DNA from: an uncultured Tenacibaculum sp.
Lineage (GTDB): Bacteria; Bacteroidota; Bacteroidia; Flavobacteriales; Flavobacteriaceae
DNA length: 64,000 nucleotides
NCBI RefSeq assembly: GCF_947494125.1
Contig: NZ_CANLTU010000010.1
Location: 1-64,000, forward strand
Reading direction: 5' to 3'
In this document: positions 37,355 to 45,426 of the stretch, piece by piece
Numbering within the stretch: position 1 is the stretch's first letter
Layout: every line of letters begins with the position of its first letter
Made by a program: the position numbers and the translations under genes
The notes under the pieces: generated by a model
Seen by the model: the letters and a program-made list of their open reading frames with translations, nothing else
Database searches by the model: none
What the model was told of the DNA's origin: nothing

Positions 37355-37425
37355 TATTTATATTTTTAAAAATCTTCTTTAAATTATATGTTGCTTTTTG
37401 AAATTCCGTCTGCTAAAAGCGTGGG

Positions 37426-37456
37426 CAAATATACAACAGTTTTTTTGTCTGACAAA
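37426..37456 (-). promoter_or_regulatory. Canonical Bacteroidota promoter for rpmH
   Basis: On the minus strand TTTG (37456-37453) is followed after exactly 19 bases by TATATTTG (37433-37426), a full match to TTTG-N19-TAnnTTTG. The start site would lie near 37420, giving a leader of about 65 bases. Confidence 0.85.
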
Positions 37457-37534
37457 TCCTATTTTTATTTTTTTGAAAAAAAATTTCCATTCGCAAAAAT
37501 AAGTAATTTTTATACATGTTTTTTACCTTTTTTA

Positions 37535-37565
37535 TTTGTTCGAATTGCTAGACTTCTTACTTTTG
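37535..37565 (+). promoter_or_regulatory. Canonical Bacteroidota promoter for pyrG
   Basis: TTTG (37535-37538) is followed after exactly 19 bases by TACTTTTG (37558-37565). The predicted start site is about 10 bases before ATG 37584, which fixes that start and rules out the in-frame ATG at 37536. Confidence 0.85.
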
Positions 37566-37583
37566 CCCAAACCTAATAATACC

Positions 37584-39197
37584 ATGAACAACACTAAATA
37601 CGTTTTTGTAACTGGAGGCGTAACTTCATCACTAGGAAAAGGAATTATTGCTGCTTCTTTAGCTAAATTATTACAACAAAGAGGTTATTCCGTAACTATA
37701 CAAAAGCTAGACCCATATATAAACATTGACCCAGGAACATTAAATCCGTATGAACACGGAGAATGTTATGTTACGGATGATGGCGCAGAAACTGACTTAG
37801 ATTTGGGTCATTATGAGCGTTTTTTAAACATTCCTACATCACAAGCTAATAATGTTACTACAGGTAAAATTTATCAATCTGTAATAAATAAAGAACGAAA
37901 AGGAGAGTTTTTAGGAAAAACCGTACAAGTTATTCCTCATATAACTGATGAAATAAAGCATAGAATTCAAATTTTAGGAAATACAGGAGACTATGACATC
38001 GTTATTACTGAAATTGGAGGAACTGTTGGTGATATTGAATCATTACCTTATATAGAAGCTGTACGTCAATTACAATGGGAATTAGGAGAAGACAATGCTA
38101 TTGTTATTCACTTAACTTTAGTTCCTTATTTAGCTGCTGCTGGTGAACTAAAAACAAAACCAACGCAACACTCTGTAAAAATGTTAATGCAAAGTGGAGT
38201 AAGCCCTAATATACTAGTATGTCGTTCTGAGCATGAAATTAATGACAATATTAAGCGTAAATTAGCTTTATTCTGTAATGTTAAAAAGCAAGATGTAATA
38301 GAATCTTTAGATGCTGAAACTATTTACGATGTTCCTAATTTAATGTTTAAACAAGGTTTAGATTATGTAGTTTTAGATAAATTAAATTTATCTACTCGTA
38401 AACAACCTAAGTTAAAAGCTTGGAATCAGTTTTTAGAGCGTCATAAAAACCCAACGGCTACTATAGAAATTGGTTTAGTTGGTAAATATGTTGAATTACA
38501 CGATTCGTATAAATCAATTACCGAAGCATTTATTCATGCTGGAGCTTCAAACAAAGCTAAAGTTAAAGTTCGTTGGATTCACTCTGAAGAATTAACTCCC
38601 GAGAATGCTGCAAGTAAACTGGAAGGTTTAAATGGTGTTTTAGTTGCCCCTGGATTTGGTGATAGAGGTATTGAAGGTAAAATTGCAGCGGTACAGCATG
38701 TACGCGAAAACAATATTCCTTTTTTAGGTATTTGTTTAGGTATGCAAATGGCTGTTATTGAATACTCTCGAAATATTTTAGGTTTAAAAGAAGCCAATTC
38801 TACTGAAATGAACGAAAAGTCTGCTCATCCAGTTATTAATTTAATGGAAGAACAAAAAGACGTTACCGAAAAAGGTGGTACTATGCGTTTAGGTGCTTGG
38901 GATTGTGAAATTACTAAAGACTCTAAAGTCTTTGATGCTTATAAGTCTAAATTAATTAGCGAGCGTCATCGCCATAGATACGAATACAATAATGACTATA
39001 AAGAGCAATTAGAATCTGCCGGAATGAAGGCAACTGGTGTAAACCCTAAAACTGGATTGGTAGAGATTATAGAAATTCCTACACATCCTTGGTTTGTTGG
39101 TGTACAATACCACCCAGAATATAAAAGTACGGTGTTAAATCCACATCCTTTATTTGTAAGTTTTATAAAAGCTGCTTTACAACAATCGAAAAAATAA
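37584..39197 (+). CDS. pyrG: CTP synthase
   Basis: The 537-residue enzyme makes CTP from UTP, ATP and glutamine. I start at ATG 37584 (MNNTKYVFVTGGVTSSLGKG); the in-frame ATG 16 codons upstream lies inside the promoter. The N-terminal synthase domain shows KYVFVTGGVTSSLGKGI and KLDPYINIDPGTLNPYEHGE. The C-terminal glutamine amidotransferase domain shows PFLGICLGMQMAVIEYSRN with its catalytic Cys, and the His/Glu in VQYHPEYKS. Length matches the family (about 535-545). yidC follows after a terminator. Confidence 0.98.
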   Translation: MNNTKYVFVTGGVTSSLGKGIIAASLAKLLQQRGYSVTIQKLDPYINIDPGTLNPYEHGECYVTDDGAETDLDLGHYERFLNIPTSQANNVTTGKIYQSVINKERKGEFLGKTVQVIPHITDEIKHRIQILGNTGDYDIVITEIGGTVGDIESLPYIEAVRQLQWELGEDNAIVIHLTLVPYLAAAGELKTKPTQHSVKMLMQSGVSPNILVCRSEHEINDNIKRKLALFCNVKKQDVIESLDAETIYDVPNLMFKQGLDYVVLDKLNLSTRKQPKLKAWNQFLERHKNPTATIEIGLVGKYVELHDSYKSITEAFIHAGASNKAKVKVRWIHSEELTPENAASKLEGLNGVLVAPGFGDRGIEGKIAAVQHVRENNIPFLGICLGMQMAVIEYSRNILGLKEANSTEMNEKSAHPVINLMEEQKDVTEKGGTMRLGAWDCEITKDSKVFDAYKSKLISERHRHRYEYNNDYKEQLESAGMKATGVNPKTGLVEIIEIPTHPWFVGVQYHPEYKSTVLNPHPLFVSFIKAALQQSKK

Positions 39198-39201
39198 ATT
39201 T

Positions 39202-39235
39202 AAAAACCTGCAATTAAAAAATTGCAGGTTTTTTT
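39202..39235 (+). terminator. Terminator after pyrG
   Basis: The hairpin AACCTGCAATT-N4-AATTGCAGGTT is followed by a run of Ts directly after the pyrG stop. Confidence 0.9.
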
Positions 39236-39318
39236 CTAACAAATTGGAACACTGTTTGAACTATCACCCTTATCAAAATTAATCATAGTAAAACATCATA
39301 AAATCTATAGGGTTTTAC

Positions 39319-39326
39319 TACATTTG
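39319..39326 (+). promoter_or_regulatory. Possible -7 box (TACATTTG) for yidC
   Basis: TACATTTG lies 61 bp before the yidC start, after the pyrG terminator. No TTG box is found at 19 bp spacing. Confidence 0.35.
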
Positions 39327-39387
39327 TCGGGTTTTTCAATTATCAGAAAAACAAAAAATGACAAGTTGACATTATAACACATAATCA

Positions 39388-41262
39388 ATGGAACAAAAAA
39401 AATTTGATTTTAATTCCTTTATAGGAATGATTTTATTAGGAGGTATTTTAATGTGGTGGATGAGCAATCGTACGCCTGAAGTTACTCCTGAAACAACTAC
39501 TCAAACAGAACAAACTTCTGAAGCTTCGACTGTTCAAAATAATTTAACTGAAACGCCAATCTTAAATGATTCGTTACAGCAAATTGCTTTAAAAAATAAA
39601 CTAGGTGCTTTTGCTTATGGTGCTTCTACTAGCAAAGAAGGGAACACTACTATAGAAAATAAACTTGTTAAATTAACTATTGATAATAAAGGTGGTCAAA
39701 TTACTGAAGCTTTAATTAAAGATTTCAAAACATACGATTCGCTTCCTTTATATTTAATTAAGGATAAGAATGCTTCTTTTAATATTAATTTTGGTACTAC
39801 AGACAATCGTATTTTAAATACTCAAGATTTATTGTTTTCTCCTACATTAACTAAAAATGGAGATACTCAAGTACTTTCTTTAAAATTAAAAGTATCTGAA
39901 GATAAATTTTTAGAATATCGTTATGAAATGAAAGAAGGTGATTACCGTATTGGTTTCGCTGTTCGTTCGCAAGGATTAAGTAACGTTATTAATAGTTCTC
40001 AGGCTATTAATTTAGATTGGAATTTAAAAGGTTTTAGACATGAAAAAAGTTTAAAAACCGAAAACATGTATTCATACTATTATTACAAAACTGATGATGA
40101 AGTTGAATACTTACAAATGAACGATGATGAAGCTGTAAGTGATGTAGATTGGGTTGCTTATAAACAACATTTCTTCTCTTCTATCTTATCTTCTAAGACT
40201 CCTTTTAATAATGCTAATTTAAAATCGGTTGATTTTGCTGGGGAAGAAAAAGATAGTGTATTTACAAAAACATACGGAATAAAAGCTCCTTTAGCTTTAA
40301 CTAATGGAGAATTAAATTATGATATGCAATGGTTTTATGGACCTACAGATTATAACTTATTAAGTACATATGAAGGAACTAACTTAGATGAAATTACTGA
40401 TCTTGGTTGGGGAATTTTTGGTTTCTTAAACCGTACAATTTTCTATCCTGTTTTTAACTTGTTAAAAGGATTTATTGGTAACTTCGGGTTAATTATCATT
40501 TTAATGACAATTGTGGTTCGTATTATTATGTCTCCTGTACTTTATAAATCGTATTTATCTAGTGCTAAGATGAAAGTGATTCGTCCTGAATTAACTGCCT
40601 TAAACGAAAAATATCCAGGAAAAGAAAATGCAATGAAACGCCAGCAAGAAACAATGGCAATTCAGCGAAAAGCAGGAGTTAGTATGATGTCTGGTTGTAT
40701 ACCCGCATTACTACAAATGCCTGTATTCTTTGCGCTATTTAGGTTTTTCCCTACCAATATAGATTTTAGACAAAAAAGCTTCTTATGGGCTAATGATTTA
40801 TCTTCTTATGATACAGTATTTCAATTACCTTTTAAGATTCCTTTTTATGGAGATCACGTAAGTTTATTTCCAATATTAGCTTCTGTTGCTATTTTCTTTT
40901 ATATGAGAATGAACCAAAGTCAACAAGCAAATATGCAAGCTCCTACACAAGAAGGAATGCCTGATATGGGTAAAATGATGAAGTATATGATTTACTTCTC
41001 TCCTATTATGATGTTATTCTTCTTTAATAACTATGCGAGTGGATTAAGTTTATACTATTTTATCTCTAACTTATTAACGATTGCAATTATGTTGGTTATT
41101 AAAAACTATGTAATTGATGAAGATAAGATTCATGCAAAAATTGAAGAGAATAAAAAACGTCCTGAAAAGAAAAAAAGTAAGTTCCGTGAACGTTTAGACA
41201 CAGCTATGAAACAAGCTCAAGAGCAACAAGCAGCGCAACAACGTACTAAAGGTAAAAAATAA
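39388..41262 (+). CDS. yidC: Membrane protein insertase YidC
   Basis: The 624-residue inner-membrane protein inserts and folds membrane proteins, alone or with SecYEG. It has an N-terminal membrane segment (about 10-25, FIGMILLGGILMWW), a large periplasmic beta-domain (about 60-340), then the conserved insertase core: FGLIIILMTIVVRIIMSPVL near 370, SGCIPALLQMPVFFALFRFF near 437, and FSPIMMLFFFNNYASGLSLY near 540. It ends in a lysine/glutamine-rich tail that can contact ribosomes. This is the usual Gram-negative architecture. Confidence 0.97.
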   Translation: MEQKKFDFNSFIGMILLGGILMWWMSNRTPEVTPETTTQTEQTSEASTVQNNLTETPILNDSLQQIALKNKLGAFAYGASTSKEGNTTIENKLVKLTIDNKGGQITEALIKDFKTYDSLPLYLIKDKNASFNINFGTTDNRILNTQDLLFSPTLTKNGDTQVLSLKLKVSEDKFLEYRYEMKEGDYRIGFAVRSQGLSNVINSSQAINLDWNLKGFRHEKSLKTENMYSYYYYKTDDEVEYLQMNDDEAVSDVDWVAYKQHFFSSILSSKTPFNNANLKSVDFAGEEKDSVFTKTYGIKAPLALTNGELNYDMQWFYGPTDYNLLSTYEGTNLDEITDLGWGIFGFLNRTIFYPVFNLLKGFIGNFGLIIILMTIVVRIIMSPVLYKSYLSSAKMKVIRPELTALNEKYPGKENAMKRQQETMAIQRKAGVSMMSGCIPALLQMPVFFALFRFFPTNIDFRQKSFLWANDLSSYDTVFQLPFKIPFYGDHVSLFPILASVAIFFYMRMNQSQQANMQAPTQEGMPDMGKMMKYMIYFSPIMMLFFFNNYASGLSLYYFISNLLTIAIMLVIKNYVIDEDKIHAKIEENKKRPEKKKSKFRERLDTAMKQAQEQQAAQQRTKGKK

Positions 41263-41282
41263 ACAAACTTATTAAGTTTTAT

Positions 41283-41326
41283 AATAACCCCGTTTAAATT
41301 GAATTTAAACGGGGTTATTTTTTTAT
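41283..41326 (+). terminator. Terminator after yidC
   Basis: A long stem (AATAACCCCGTTTAAATT with its complement, one-base loop) is followed by a T tract. Confidence 0.9.
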
Positions 41327-41328
41327 AA

Positions 41329-41356
41329 TGTCATTGCGAGGTACGAAGCAATCTCA
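41329..41356. repeat. Fragment of a dispersed intergenic repeat (CATTGCGAGG...GAAGCAATCT)
   Basis: The stretch GTCATTGCGAGG-TAC-GAAGCAATCT resembles half of a dispersed palindromic repeat that I recall from intergenic regions of many bacteria, normally followed by its inverted partner. Only this half is seen here. A weaker relative lies at 50791-50817. Confidence 0.5.
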
Positions 41357-41512
41357 TTTCTAATTCTTCTTAAGAAAAAAATATAAGCTTTTAAAAACAA
41401 AAACTACCCCTATATAAATTAGGTCGTTTTATTCTTATATATATCATAGTTTGTCTCTTTTTCTTTTACACTCCATAATCATACGGAGTAAAGCTAAAAT
41501 CTATTTAATATC

Positions 41513-41696
41513 ATCAGCGAGCTTCGCTGATCCAATAAAAACTTTACAAAACCATCAGCGAACTTCGCTGATCAAATAAAAACTTTGCAAAACCATCAGC
41601 GAACTTCGCTGATCAAATAAAAACTTTGCAAAACCATCAGCGAGCTTCGCTGACGCAATAAAAACTTTACAAAACCTTCAGCGAACTTCGCTGAAA
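41513..41696. repeat. Five 41-bp tandem repeats, each with a 7-bp-stem hairpin
   Basis: Units start at 41513, 41554, 41595, 41636 and 41677, an exact 41-bp period. Each unit opens with the palindrome TCAGCGARCTTCGCTGA (7-bp arms, 3-base loop; 8-bp arms in most units) and continues with a 22-bp A-rich spacer (core CAATAAAAACTTT). The loop alternates between GCT and ACT, and spacers differ at one or two bases. Unit 5 lacks its spacer. The array lies between the yidC terminator and the terminator of the convergent S1 gene, so it is not inside any gene. It is not CRISPR-like, since spacers are near-identical. Confidence 0.95.
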
Positions 41697-41697
41697 G

Positions 41698-41731
41698 AAA
41701 AAACTACCTTAATTAACTAAAATTAAGGTAG
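41698..41731 (-). terminator. Terminator after the S1-domain gene
   Basis: The stem CTACCTTAATT-N6-AATTAAGGTAG is followed by six Ts on the minus strand. Confidence 0.8.
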
Positions 41732-41791
41732 CTATTATATTTATTATTGGTAATTGTTAAACTGCATATTACTAACTGTAAAAGCTTCCTT

Positions 41792-42091
41792 CTATATAAT
41801 CTTATCAAAATCAGTTTTTTTCATACTAAGACTAACATAAGTAAATACTCCATTAAAGTCAAAGAAATGTATAACTTTTACCTTTAATTTCTCACCAATT
41901 TCAGGGTAGTCATTTAGTTTAATATTTTTCTCTCCTATATAAGGGACTAAAACTATTCCATAAAAATCTTTATTTATATCAACATACACTCCATAAGGCT
42001 CAACTTTAAAAACTTCACCATAAAGAACATCACCAACTTGAATTTCAAATTTTAATTTTTCCCAATTTTCTATTGTTCTCTTATTCATCAT
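41792..42091 (-). CDS. Single S1-domain RNA-binding-like small protein
   Basis: The 99-residue protein is essentially one S1/OB-fold domain at about residues 15-92: VGDVLYGEVFKVEPYGVYVD then FYGIVLVPYIGE, a helix-poor middle and KVKVIHFFDFNGVFTYVSLS. S1 domains bind RNA in ribosomal protein S1, PNPase, IF1 and others. The stand-alone form with no other domain could be a small RNA-binding regulator or an immunity-type protein; context does not decide. The gene lies in an accessory patch between repeats, with its own terminator. No homologue name is recognised. Confidence 0.7.
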   Translation of the reverse strand: MMNKRTIENWEKLKFEIQVGDVLYGEVFKVEPYGVYVDINKDFYGIVLVPYIGEKNIKLNDYPEIGEKLKVKVIHFFDFNGVFTYVSLSMKKTDFDKII

Positions 42092-42150
42092 TCTAAAATC
42101 TAGTTTATTTTATTAAACTCACTAAAATTCAACATATAAAACCCCTCGAC

Positions 42151-42206
42151 CCCGCTAGTTTCTAACTAGTGGCTACTACAAATTAATACAATAGTACTCA
42201 AAAAAT
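42151..42206 (+). repeat. Hairpin-bearing dispersed repeat, copy A
   Basis: CCCGCTAGTTT starts the unit, the palindrome CTAGTT-TCT-AACTAG follows, and AATTAATACAATAGTAC ends it. The same order in the same orientation occurs in copy B at 42687-42740. The two copies bracket the 73-residue gene. Confidence 0.75.
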
Positions 42207-42315
42207 TAATGTTTTTATTTCTAAAATAGTATAATCATCCTGAAAATTTGTTGCGAAGTTTTTAAAATAATAAAACTGTCAGAATAATCGGAAATTCTAG
42301 TGAAAATAGAACCAA

Positions 42316-42537
42316 TTAATCGACTATTGCAGTAAATACCCCTAAAATTTCTAACTCTTTTACAAAATACTCTAATTCGTAATCTTCAATATTAAAAAAA
42401 ACATCTTCTCCATCAATAATTTTATTTAGTATTTTTTTTGAACTTATTAAACCATTCTCTGTATTTTCCGAGATGTACTTAATAAAATCTAATCTATTAA
42501 ATGATGGAATATATGATTCTATTTTTAACTTTGTCAT
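42316..42537 (-). CDS. Hypothetical 73-residue protein
   Basis: I do not recognise this protein. It is acidic, with a predicted helix-rich pattern: LDFIKYISENTENGLISSKK, then ILNKIIDGEDVFFNIEDYEL and YFVKELEILGVFTAIVD. The order of a helix, a GLxxxKK-type turn, a helix and a short final strand is loosely reminiscent of the ribosomal L7/L12 C-terminal domain, but this is weak. The gene stands alone and lies between two direct hairpin-bearing repeats. Codon use looks like that of its neighbours and it starts with ATG. It may be an immunity- or cassette-type small protein. Confidence 0.55.
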   Translation of the reverse strand: MTKLKIESYIPSFNRLDFIKYISENTENGLISSKKILNKIIDGEDVFFNIEDYELEYFVKELEILGVFTAIVD

Positions 42538-42840
42538 TTTACGTTATTTAAAACTAAAGTAAAAGTTTTGAACTTTTCCAAGATTAGCTCTTGTTATTCT
42601 CTTACCTGTAATTATTTTTATTTTTTAACATTATTAATTTTCTTCGTGAATGTATCAAATCCACTATAACGAGTAGTCTTACCGCTCCCGCTAGTTTGGC
42701 AAATAGTGCTACCACGAATTAATACAATAGTACACAAAGAACTCATATTGTACAATCTTTTATTTAACATTCCTTTAACTAAACTCGATTAAACCTTTAA
42801 AGAACTTCGCAGTCTAATAGGTCTTAATTAAATAATAACC
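42538..42840. other. 303-bp gene-free region containing repeat copy B
   Basis: No gene is visible between the divergent 73-residue gene and the next receptor gene. The only clear element is repeat copy B (42687-42740). The last 100 bases are A/T-rich and hold the receptor gene's leader; no TAnnTTTG box was found. Confidence 0.6.
42687..42740 (+). repeat. Hairpin-bearing dispersed repeat, copy B
   Basis: CCCGCTAGTTT, the imperfect palindrome CTAGTTT-GGC-AAATAG, then AATTAATACAATAGTAC. This is a direct copy of 42151-42206 at roughly 80% identity, most different in the hairpin loop. Confidence 0.75.
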
Positions 42841-45309
42841 ATGAAATATATTACCCATCTATTACTACTCTTTTCTATAAGTTTATTTGCTCAGGCCCCC
42901 AAAAGCAGAGCACCAAAAGTTTCTTTATCAGGTACTATTATAGAAACTCAAACAAAACAAGCTTTAGAATATGCTACTGTGGTACTTACACATTTAAAAA
43001 GTAAACGAGTAACTGGAGGTATTACAAATACAAAAGGGAACTTTGATATTCAAGTTCCTAAAGGGGAATATGCTGTAAAGATTGAATTTATTGGTTTTAA
43101 GACCAAATCACTTCCTAATCAAAAACTATCTCAGAATACCAATTTAGGAACTATAACTTTATCTGAAGATACTGAAACCTTAAATGAGGTAGAAGTTATA
43201 GCTGAAAAATCTACTGTAGAAATACGTTTGGATAAAAAGATTTACAATGTTGGAAAAGATATGACCGTTAAAGGAGGAAATGCTTCTGATGTTTTAGACA
43301 ACGTTCCTTCTGTAAATGTAGATGCAGAAGGAGCTGTAAGTTTACGTGGTAGTGAAAATGTTCGAATTTTGATTGACGGAAAACCATCGGCATTAGTTGG
43401 TTTAACAGGAACCGATGCTTTAAGAAATCTTCCTGCAGATGCAATTGAAAAAGTAGAAGTAATTACCTCTCCATCTGCTCGATATGATGCTGAAGGAACC
43501 GCTGGAATTTTAAATATTATTCTTAGAAAAGGAAAAATAACAGGATTTAATGGCTCTGTTAACCTTACTGTGGGAAATCCTGATTTATTTAGAGTTTCAC
43601 CAAGTATAAACTATCGTACAAAAAAAATAAATTTATTTACGAATCTAGGATATTCATACCGTAAGGGACCTGGAAATTCATTCTCAAAGTTTTCATATAT
43701 AAATAAAACAACCTCACAAATTGATAGTACACAAATTGAAGACAGAGTTTTTGATAGAGAAAACAAAAACCTTAATGCCTCTATAGGTTTAGAATACTAC
43801 ACATCGAAAAATAGCTCTATTACTGGTTCATTCTTTTACCGTAAATCAAAAGGAGATGATATTGCAACTAACTTAACTAATAGGTATGAATTCGAATCTC
43901 CATCATCACCTTTATTTAATGAAAATAGAGTTGAAACAGAAAAGGAAGATGGTTCAGACAAACAATACTCTTTAAATTACACTAACAATTTTGATGGCAA
44001 AGGGAAAAAACTTGTGCTAGATTTCCAATATAGTGATAGTGAAGAATTAGAGAACTCACCTATAGTAGTAAATAATATACTAACCGAACAAAATTCTCAA
44101 TTAACTAAATCTAAAGATTATTTATTTCAAGTTGATTATATAGTACCAATTGGAGAAAATAGTCAAATTGAATTAGGGCACAAATCTACCTTACAAGATT
44201 TATTTTCAGACTTTAAAGTACGTGACAGAAACGGAAATCCTTTTACTTATGACCCTTCTAATGCTATCGATTTTAAACAAAACATTTATGCTTTTTATGG
44301 TCAATATGGAAATAAAATTGATAAGTTTTCTTACCTATTAGGTTTACGAACAGAAATTACAGATATAGATTTAAAAGTATTAACTGATAATACACTCTCT
44401 GACAAAAACTATACTGAATGGTTTCCAACCGTAAATTTAGGTTATGAACTTAATGATAGTGATAATTTAACTTTGGGTTATAGTAGACGCTTACGTAGAC
44501 CTCGTCATTGGTTTATAAATCCTTTTGAATCTCGTAGCTCAGCAACAAATATTTTTAAAGGAAATCCAGATATTAATCCAACTTTTACTAACTCTTTTGA
44601 TTTAGGTTATACTACAAAAATTAAAAAACTTACAATAAACTCGTCTATTTACTATCAACTCTCAACCGATATTATGCAAGGAGTTTCTTATAGTGAAAAA
44701 AGAATTCAAGACAACACAGAGCTTACTGTATTTATAAGAACCCCTGTAAATTTAAATACTGAGAATCGTTACGGGTTTGAATTTACTAGTAATTACTCTC
44801 CTGTAAAATGGGCTCGTTTATCAGCAACCTTTAACTACTTTAAATTTAAAACAGATGCTTTTACTTATAATTATACAAATAGTAATGGTGTAAGTGGCTC
44901 GGTTCCTTTAAAAGAAGTTAATGAAAGTAGCTGGTTTGCTCGTTTTAACTCTCGCATTACATTACCAGGAAAAATTCAATGGCAAACTCGCTTAATGTAT
45001 AGAGCTCCAAGAACAAATGCACAATCAGAAAGAGGTAATATGTTTGTTACCAACTTAGCTTTTAGTAAAGACATTTTTAAAGATAAAGCTTCTTTAGTTT
45101 TAAATGTAAGTGATTTATTTAATGCCCGTAAAAGAGAAAGTACAACATACTTATATGATGCCGATGGTGATTTACAGTCTATAAACAACGGTACTTTCCA
45201 ATGGAGAGAACGTCAAATATCTTTAAGCTTCACATATCGATTTAATCAAAAGAAAAAGCGCCAACGACCTCAAAGAAACTTCGATGGTGGTGGAGATTTT
45301 CAAGGATAA
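42841..45309 (+). CDS. Outer-membrane beta-barrel receptor (TonB-receptor-like, OMP_b-brl_3 type)
   Basis: The 822-residue protein has a signal peptide (about 1-18), a CarboxypepD-reg-like domain (about 28-115: GTIIETQTKQALEYATVVLT, GNFDIQVPKGEYAVKIEF), a plug-like part (about 145-230: DVLDNVPSVNVDAEGAVSLR, LRNLPADAIEKVEVITSPSA, YDAEGTAGILNIILRKG) and a barrel of the outer-membrane-beta-barrel family 3. It ends in an unusual basic then Gly-rich tail (QKKKRQRPQRNFDGGGDFQG). No substrate can be assigned. A large hairpin terminator follows, then a small secreted Arg-rich protein. Confidence 0.92.
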   Translation: MKYITHLLLLFSISLFAQAPKSRAPKVSLSGTIIETQTKQALEYATVVLTHLKSKRVTGGITNTKGNFDIQVPKGEYAVKIEFIGFKTKSLPNQKLSQNTNLGTITLSEDTETLNEVEVIAEKSTVEIRLDKKIYNVGKDMTVKGGNASDVLDNVPSVNVDAEGAVSLRGSENVRILIDGKPSALVGLTGTDALRNLPADAIEKVEVITSPSARYDAEGTAGILNIILRKGKITGFNGSVNLTVGNPDLFRVSPSINYRTKKINLFTNLGYSYRKGPGNSFSKFSYINKTTSQIDSTQIEDRVFDRENKNLNASIGLEYYTSKNSSITGSFFYRKSKGDDIATNLTNRYEFESPSSPLFNENRVETEKEDGSDKQYSLNYTNNFDGKGKKLVLDFQYSDSEELENSPIVVNNILTEQNSQLTKSKDYLFQVDYIVPIGENSQIELGHKSTLQDLFSDFKVRDRNGNPFTYDPSNAIDFKQNIYAFYGQYGNKIDKFSYLLGLRTEITDIDLKVLTDNTLSDKNYTEWFPTVNLGYELNDSDNLTLGYSRRLRRPRHWFINPFESRSSATNIFKGNPDINPTFTNSFDLGYTTKIKKLTINSSIYYQLSTDIMQGVSYSEKRIQDNTELTVFIRTPVNLNTENRYGFEFTSNYSPVKWARLSATFNYFKFKTDAFTYNYTNSNGVSGSVPLKEVNESSWFARFNSRITLPGKIQWQTRLMYRAPRTNAQSERGNMFVTNLAFSKDIFKDKASLVLNVSDLFNARKRESTTYLYDADGDLQSINNGTFQWRERQISLSFTYRFNQKKKRQRPQRNFDGGGDFQG

Positions 45310-45362
45310 TAATATTAAAAAAGAGGAAACTAAGTAGTGTTTCCTCTTTTTTAATATTATTT
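45308..45362 (+). terminator. Large terminator hairpin after the receptor gene
   Basis: Arms of about 23 bases (AATAATATTAAAAAAGAGGA and onward) pair around an 8-base loop and end in a T-rich tail. The stem overlaps the last base pairs of the receptor stop region. Confidence 0.88.
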
Positions 45363-45426
45363 TACCATTTCTTATATAAAACATAAACGTTCTTACAAGT
45401 ATAATTAAAAAACTAAAGATTTATTT

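Larger units (their letters stand above)
41263..41791. other. 529-bp gene-free region with repeats
   Basis: No coding frame is convincing here. From left to right it holds the yidC terminator, a short dispersed-repeat fragment (41329-41356), an A/T-rich stretch with nothing I can name (41357-41512), five 41-bp tandem hairpin units (41513-41696) and the terminator of the S1 gene (41698-41731). Confidence 0.8.

Noticed and set aside
37536..37583. Upstream in-frame ATG of pyrG
   Set aside because: It lies inside the TTTG-N19-TACTTTTG promoter, so it would not be transcribed.
41513..41696. CRISPR array
   Set aside because: The unit is a 41-bp tandem repeat with near-identical spacers and a strong internal palindrome; real CRISPR spacers are unrelated and no cas gene is present.
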